A program made the position numbers and the translations under genes. A model generated the notes under the pieces. That model saw only the letters and a list, made by a program, of their open reading frames with translations, ran no database searches and was not told the origin of the DNA. From Lachnospiraceae bacterium (GTDB lineage: Bacteria > Bacillota > Clostridia > Lachnospirales > Lachnospiraceae), in contig JAFSDJ010000013.1 of the NCBI GenBank assembly GCA_017436305.1, forward strand, positions 1-64,000: a DNA stretch of 64,000 nucleotides, given 5' to 3'. This document shows, in pieces, positions 61,342 to 64,000 of this stretch (the first letter of the stretch is position 1; the number at the start of each line of letters is the position of its first letter).

Positions 61342-62145
61342 ATTGTAACAGTATACATAGATGTTATTTTTTTTAAAAGCTTTTTAATAGATTTTGTCAT
61401 TTTAATAATTCTGAATAAAATATGCAAGGCCGGGAAAGGCCGGTTATATTTATTTTTATCAGCAGCTTTTAGTGGCGTAATTGTAATTCTTCCATATTTC
61501 ATTCCGTTTTCTATGCCTTATAGAGTAGTACTTTTTTTTGACTATATAATTATCCCGTTTTTGGTGATAAAAATTGCTTTTTCTATAAAGAGTCTGAAGG
61601 AATATTTAAAAAATACGGTACTCTACTGGGGAATGAATTTTTTGATAGGAGGCATGTTTCAGTTTTTATATAATAAATTTCCAACTGTGAAAGAAAATAG
61701 TTATCCAATGCTAACTTTTGTTGGAACAATATTATTTGCCTGTATGTTTATAAGAAAAGGAATAGAAATTATTAAAAGTAACTTTCTGGAAAAAAGCATT
61801 TATCTTCCGGTTATTATACGAATTGGGAAAAATTCCATAAAAGCCGTAGGGCTTATGGACACAGGAAATCAGCTGAAAGAGCCTATTAGTAAAAAGCCTG
61901 TAGTCATTATGGAAAAAGAACTGTTAGAAAAAGAAGATATTATATTATCTGAAAATAATTTTTATGCGATTCCTTTCCATTCTTTAGGAAAGAAGAGAGG
62001 AATTATGAGAGGATTTATTGCAGAAGAAGTCACCATAGAAAATGGGAAGGAAAAGAAAGTGGTAAATCAGGTAATGATAGGAATTTGTGAAGAAAAATTA
62101 AGCATGAACGGGGAGTATTCCCTGATTTTAAACCCAATGTTATAG
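61342..62145 (+). CDS. spoIIGA: sigma-E processing aspartic peptidase SpoIIGA, apparent ATT start
   Basis: About 267 residues. An N-terminal membrane domain of roughly five helices opens with [17 protein letters not shown], and a C-terminal aspartic protease domain has DTG at Asp173 in [12 protein letters not shown]. It cuts the pro-sequence from sigma-E at the septum. The only ATG in frame near the front is 61513, which would delete two or three helices. The frame opens at 61327, and AAAGGAG is followed 8 nt later by ATT (61342-61344), directly before the family N-terminus. ATT is therefore the likely start; no ATG, GTG, TTG or CTG exists in frame there. Confidence 0.85.
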   Translation: MVTVYIDVIFFKSFLIDFVILIILNKICKAGKGRLYLFLSAAFSGVIVILPYFIPFSMPYRVVLFFDYIIIPFLVIKIAFSIKSLKEYLKNTVLYWGMNFLIGGMFQFLYNKFPTVKENSYPMLTFVGTILFACMFIRKGIEIIKSNFLEKSIYLPVIIRIGKNSIKAVGLMDTGNQLKEPISKKPVVIMEKELLEKEDIILSENNFYAIPFHSLGKKRGIMRGFIAEEVTIENGKEKKVVNQVMIGICEEKLSMNGEYSLILNPML

Positions 62146-62156
62146 GAGGAGAGTAC

Positions 62157-62897
62157 ATGATTTTAAAAGTAGCTATTCCGGGAAAAGTGCAGTTTCGGTT
62201 AGTAAAAAAGGAAGGACGATTTCTCTTTGGAAAGCAAGGAGATGTACATTATATTGGCGGTGCCGAGGTTTTACCACCACCATTAGAAGCTGAAAAAGAA
62301 GGCGAAATGATAAAAAATCTTGGCACTGAACATGAGGACAATGCAAAGGCAGTTTTAATTGAACATAATTTACGTCTGGTGGTTTATATAGCTAAAAAAT
62401 TTGACAATACCGGAATTGGAGTAGAGGATTTGATTTCCATTGGCACTATAGGACTTATTAAATCCATAAATACATATAACCCGGAGAAGAATATAAAGCT
62501 TGCCACATATGCTTCAAGATGCATAGAAAACGAAATATTAATGTATTTAAGAAGAAACAATAAAACAAAAATGGAAGTTTCCATTGATGAGCCTTTAAAT
62601 GTAGACTGGGATGGAAACGAGCTATTGCTGTCTGATATTTTAGGTACAGATGAGGATGTAATCTATAAAAATATGGAGGATGAAGTGGAAAAAAACGTTT
62701 TAAAAAAAGCCATTGCCAAGCTGTCAGACAGGGAAAGGACCATTATTAATTTACGGTTTGGACTGAATAGAGAAGATGGAGAAGAAATGACTCAGAAGGA
62801 AGTTGCAAGCCTTCTTGGAATATCTCAATCCTACATATCAAGACTGGAGAAAAAAATTATGAAAAGATTAAAAAGAGAAATGGCAAAAGAGGTATAA
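62157..62897 (+). CDS. sigE: RNA polymerase sporulation sigma factor, pro-sigma-E
   Basis: A 246-residue sigma-70-family factor of the early mother cell. The first 30 residues are the pro-sequence with its processing area [18 protein letters not shown]. Region 2 ([30 protein letters not shown], split here for description) and region 4 ([23 protein letters not shown]) are intact. SpoIIGA, encoded 11 nt upstream, is the processing enzyme. AGGAGG precedes the ATG. Confidence 0.97.
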   Translation: MILKVAIPGKVQFRLVKKEGRFLFGKQGDVHYIGGAEVLPPPLEAEKEGEMIKNLGTEHEDNAKAVLIEHNLRLVVYIAKKFDNTGIGVEDLISIGTIGLIKSINTYNPEKNIKLATYASRCIENEILMYLRRNNKTKMEVSIDEPLNVDWDGNELLLSDILGTDEDVIYKNMEDEVEKNVLKKAIAKLSDRERTIINLRFGLNREDGEEMTQKEVASLLGISQSYISRLEKKIMKRLKREMAKEV

Positions 62898-62953
62898 AAT
62901 TCCATGGTTTCGTAAATCCTTTTAGTATCAAATAATACTGGAGGATATACAAC

Positions 62954-63733
62954 ATGGCATTGGGTAAAGTTGAAATATGTGGTGTAAATACAGCAAAGCT
63001 TCCGCTTCTTAAAAATGAAGAAAAGGAAGCTTTATTTGCGAAGATTACAGAAGGGGACAAAGAAGCAAGGGAGAAATATATAGAAGGAAATTTAAGATTG
63101 GTTTTAAGCATTATTAAAAGATTCTCAAACAGTAATGAAAATGTAGATGATTTGTTTCAAATTGGATGTATCGGACTTATGAAGGCAATTGATAATTTTA
63201 ACTCGGAACTTGGCGTAAAATTTTCCACCTATGCTGTGCCTATGATTATTGGGGAAATCAGAAGATATTTGCGTGATAACAATAGTATCAGAGTAAGTCG
63301 TTCTCTAAAAGATACGGCTTATAAAGCTATTTATACAAAAGAAGCATTGACTAAAAAAAATTTAGAGGAGCCAACCATTGCGGAAATTGCTAAGGAAATA
63401 GGTATTTCAAAAGAAGAGATAGTATATGCCTTAGATGCAATTCAAAATCCTATGAGCCTGTATGAGCCTATTTACACGGAAGGGGGCGATACCCTTTATG
63501 TAATGGATCAGATTAGTGATAAAAAAAATAAAGAGGAATTATGGGTAGAGCATATTTCTCTTTTTGAAGCCATGAAGAAGCTTAGTGCAAGAGAATATGA
63601 AATTATCAGTATGCGCTTTTTTGAGGGAAAAACTCAGATTGAAGTATCGGAAATCATTGGCATTTCCCAGGCGCAGGTCAGCCGCCTGGAAAAAAATGCC
63701 TTAAAGATTATGAGAAATTATTTGGAAGAGTAG
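62954..63733 (+). CDS. sigG: RNA polymerase sporulation sigma factor sigma-G
   Basis: A 259-residue forespore sigma factor. The opening KVEICGVNTAKLPLLKNEE is the sigma-G signature. Region 2 (VDDLFQIGCIGLMKAIDNF), region 3 and region 4 (KTQIEVSEIIGISQAQVSRL) are complete. It drives late forespore genes after engulfment. The 56-nt gap from sigE has GGAGG but no sigma-F/G promoter that I could recognise; read-through from spoIIG is likely. Confidence 0.97.
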   Translation: MALGKVEICGVNTAKLPLLKNEEKEALFAKITEGDKEAREKYIEGNLRLVLSIIKRFSNSNENVDDLFQIGCIGLMKAIDNFNSELGVKFSTYAVPMIIGEIRRYLRDNNSIRVSRSLKDTAYKAIYTKEALTKKNLEEPTIAEIAKEIGISKEEIVYALDAIQNPMSLYEPIYTEGGDTLYVMDQISDKKNKEELWVEHISLFEAMKKLSAREYEIISMRFFEGKTQIEVSEIIGISQAQVSRLEKNALKIMRNYLEE

Positions 63734-63796
63734 TATTATGCTCATATTGTTACCTAGCCTGATAACAAGTGTCCGGTTGTTGTGGGAATTAACCCG

Positions 63797-64000
63797 TTAT
63801 GTTCTTCCATAATGTAATATGGGTGCTACAGCACAAGTAATAATGACGCCTAAAAATACGTTAAAAATAGTAGCAATCAGTAAGGTCATAGAAAACTTTG
63901 AAAGAACTCCACAAATAATCAGTGCAACGACAATTGGTGTAAGGGCAAGCATCTTTAGAGATAGCTGGAACAAAGTTTTAATTGTATCATTTAAAGAAAC
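63797..64000 (-). CDS. C-terminal part of a membrane protein (runs off right edge)
   Basis: On the minus strand an open frame enters from the window edge and ends at a TAA at 63797, giving 67 residues. Two hydrophobic helices are visible (MLALTPIVVALIICGVL and MTLLIATIFNVFLGVIITC), with a short tail ILHYGRT. This looks like the last two helices of a polytopic membrane protein such as a permease. The family cannot be named from this fragment. Convergent with sigG; no clear terminator in the 63-nt gap. Confidence 0.65.
   Translation of the reverse strand, partial: VSLNDTIKTLFQLSLKMLALTPIVVALIICGVLSKFSMTLLIATIFNVFLGVIITCAVAPILHYGRT

Overview
The window is AT-rich, compactly organised DNA from a spore-forming Firmicute, most likely a member of the Lachnospiraceae (Clostridia). 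The evidence is a SCIFF peptide with its radical-SAM maturase, a fused SecDF, meso-DAP-type MurE, a nusA-infB operon with rnpM and the L7Ae-like gene, a spoIIGA-sigE-sigG cluster, strong AGGAGG-type ribosome binding sites and consensus sigma-A promoters. Almost everything is housekeeping and on the + strand. No tRNA, rRNA, CRISPR array, prophage or insertion sequence was seen.

Layout. 1-2.4 kb is an accessory edge: the start of a minus-strand Rpn/PD-(D/E)XK-type gene and an AAA-ATPase/PD-(D/E)XK protein. 2.6-5.5 kb holds a DUF1836 regulator and an unusual membrane protein joining an Amidase_3 domain, two membrane helices and a GH25 lysozyme. 5.6-14.1 kb is the rimP-nusA-rnpM-ylxQ-infB-rbfA-nrnA-truB-ribF translation operon, with a promoter and a leader terminator. 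14.2-17.3 kb has a Na/Pi cotransporter and a secreted SH3-NlpC/P60 hydrolase. 17.4-20.2 kb is rpsO and pnp, each with a structured leader. 20.3-22.8 kb has a coiled-coil repeat protein, a CNNM/CBS protein (minus strand) and a small membrane protein. 23.1-27.1 kb is scfA-scfB-secDF. 27.2-33.6 kb has an anchored amidase, recJ, a PfkB sugar kinase and a glycogen debranching enzyme. 33.8-49.0 kb is murE, then priA-def-fmt-Zn peptidase-rsmB-rlmN-prpC-pknB-rsgA-rpe, then ychF and lgt. 49.3-63.7 kb is a division and cell-wall (dcw) cluster, mraZ-rsmH-ftsL-pbp-pbp-mraY-ftsW-murA-divIB-ftsZ, running into spoIIGA-sigE-sigG. A minus-strand membrane protein is cut off by the right edge.

How the genes work together. 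The first operon makes and matures the initiating ribosome and its tRNAs. rpsO-pnp couples ribosome supply to RNA decay. The def-fmt pair handles N-formyl-methionine, and PrpC/PknB form a phosphatase/kinase pair that senses the cell wall. The dcw cluster builds the septum and runs into the mother-cell and forespore sigma factors.

Most notable: three unrelated long intergenic hairpins (22868-23000, 27179-27334, 49038-49123); spoIIGA, whose only sensible start is ATT and which lies behind a Spo0A box; four phased MraZ half-sites before mraZ; the signal-less amidase/lysozyme fusion; a three-repeat coiled-coil protein; and a dcw cluster lacking murD, murG and ftsA. I did not find a clearly undescribed multigene system. 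The closest candidates are the hairpin elements and the hybrid hydrolase.
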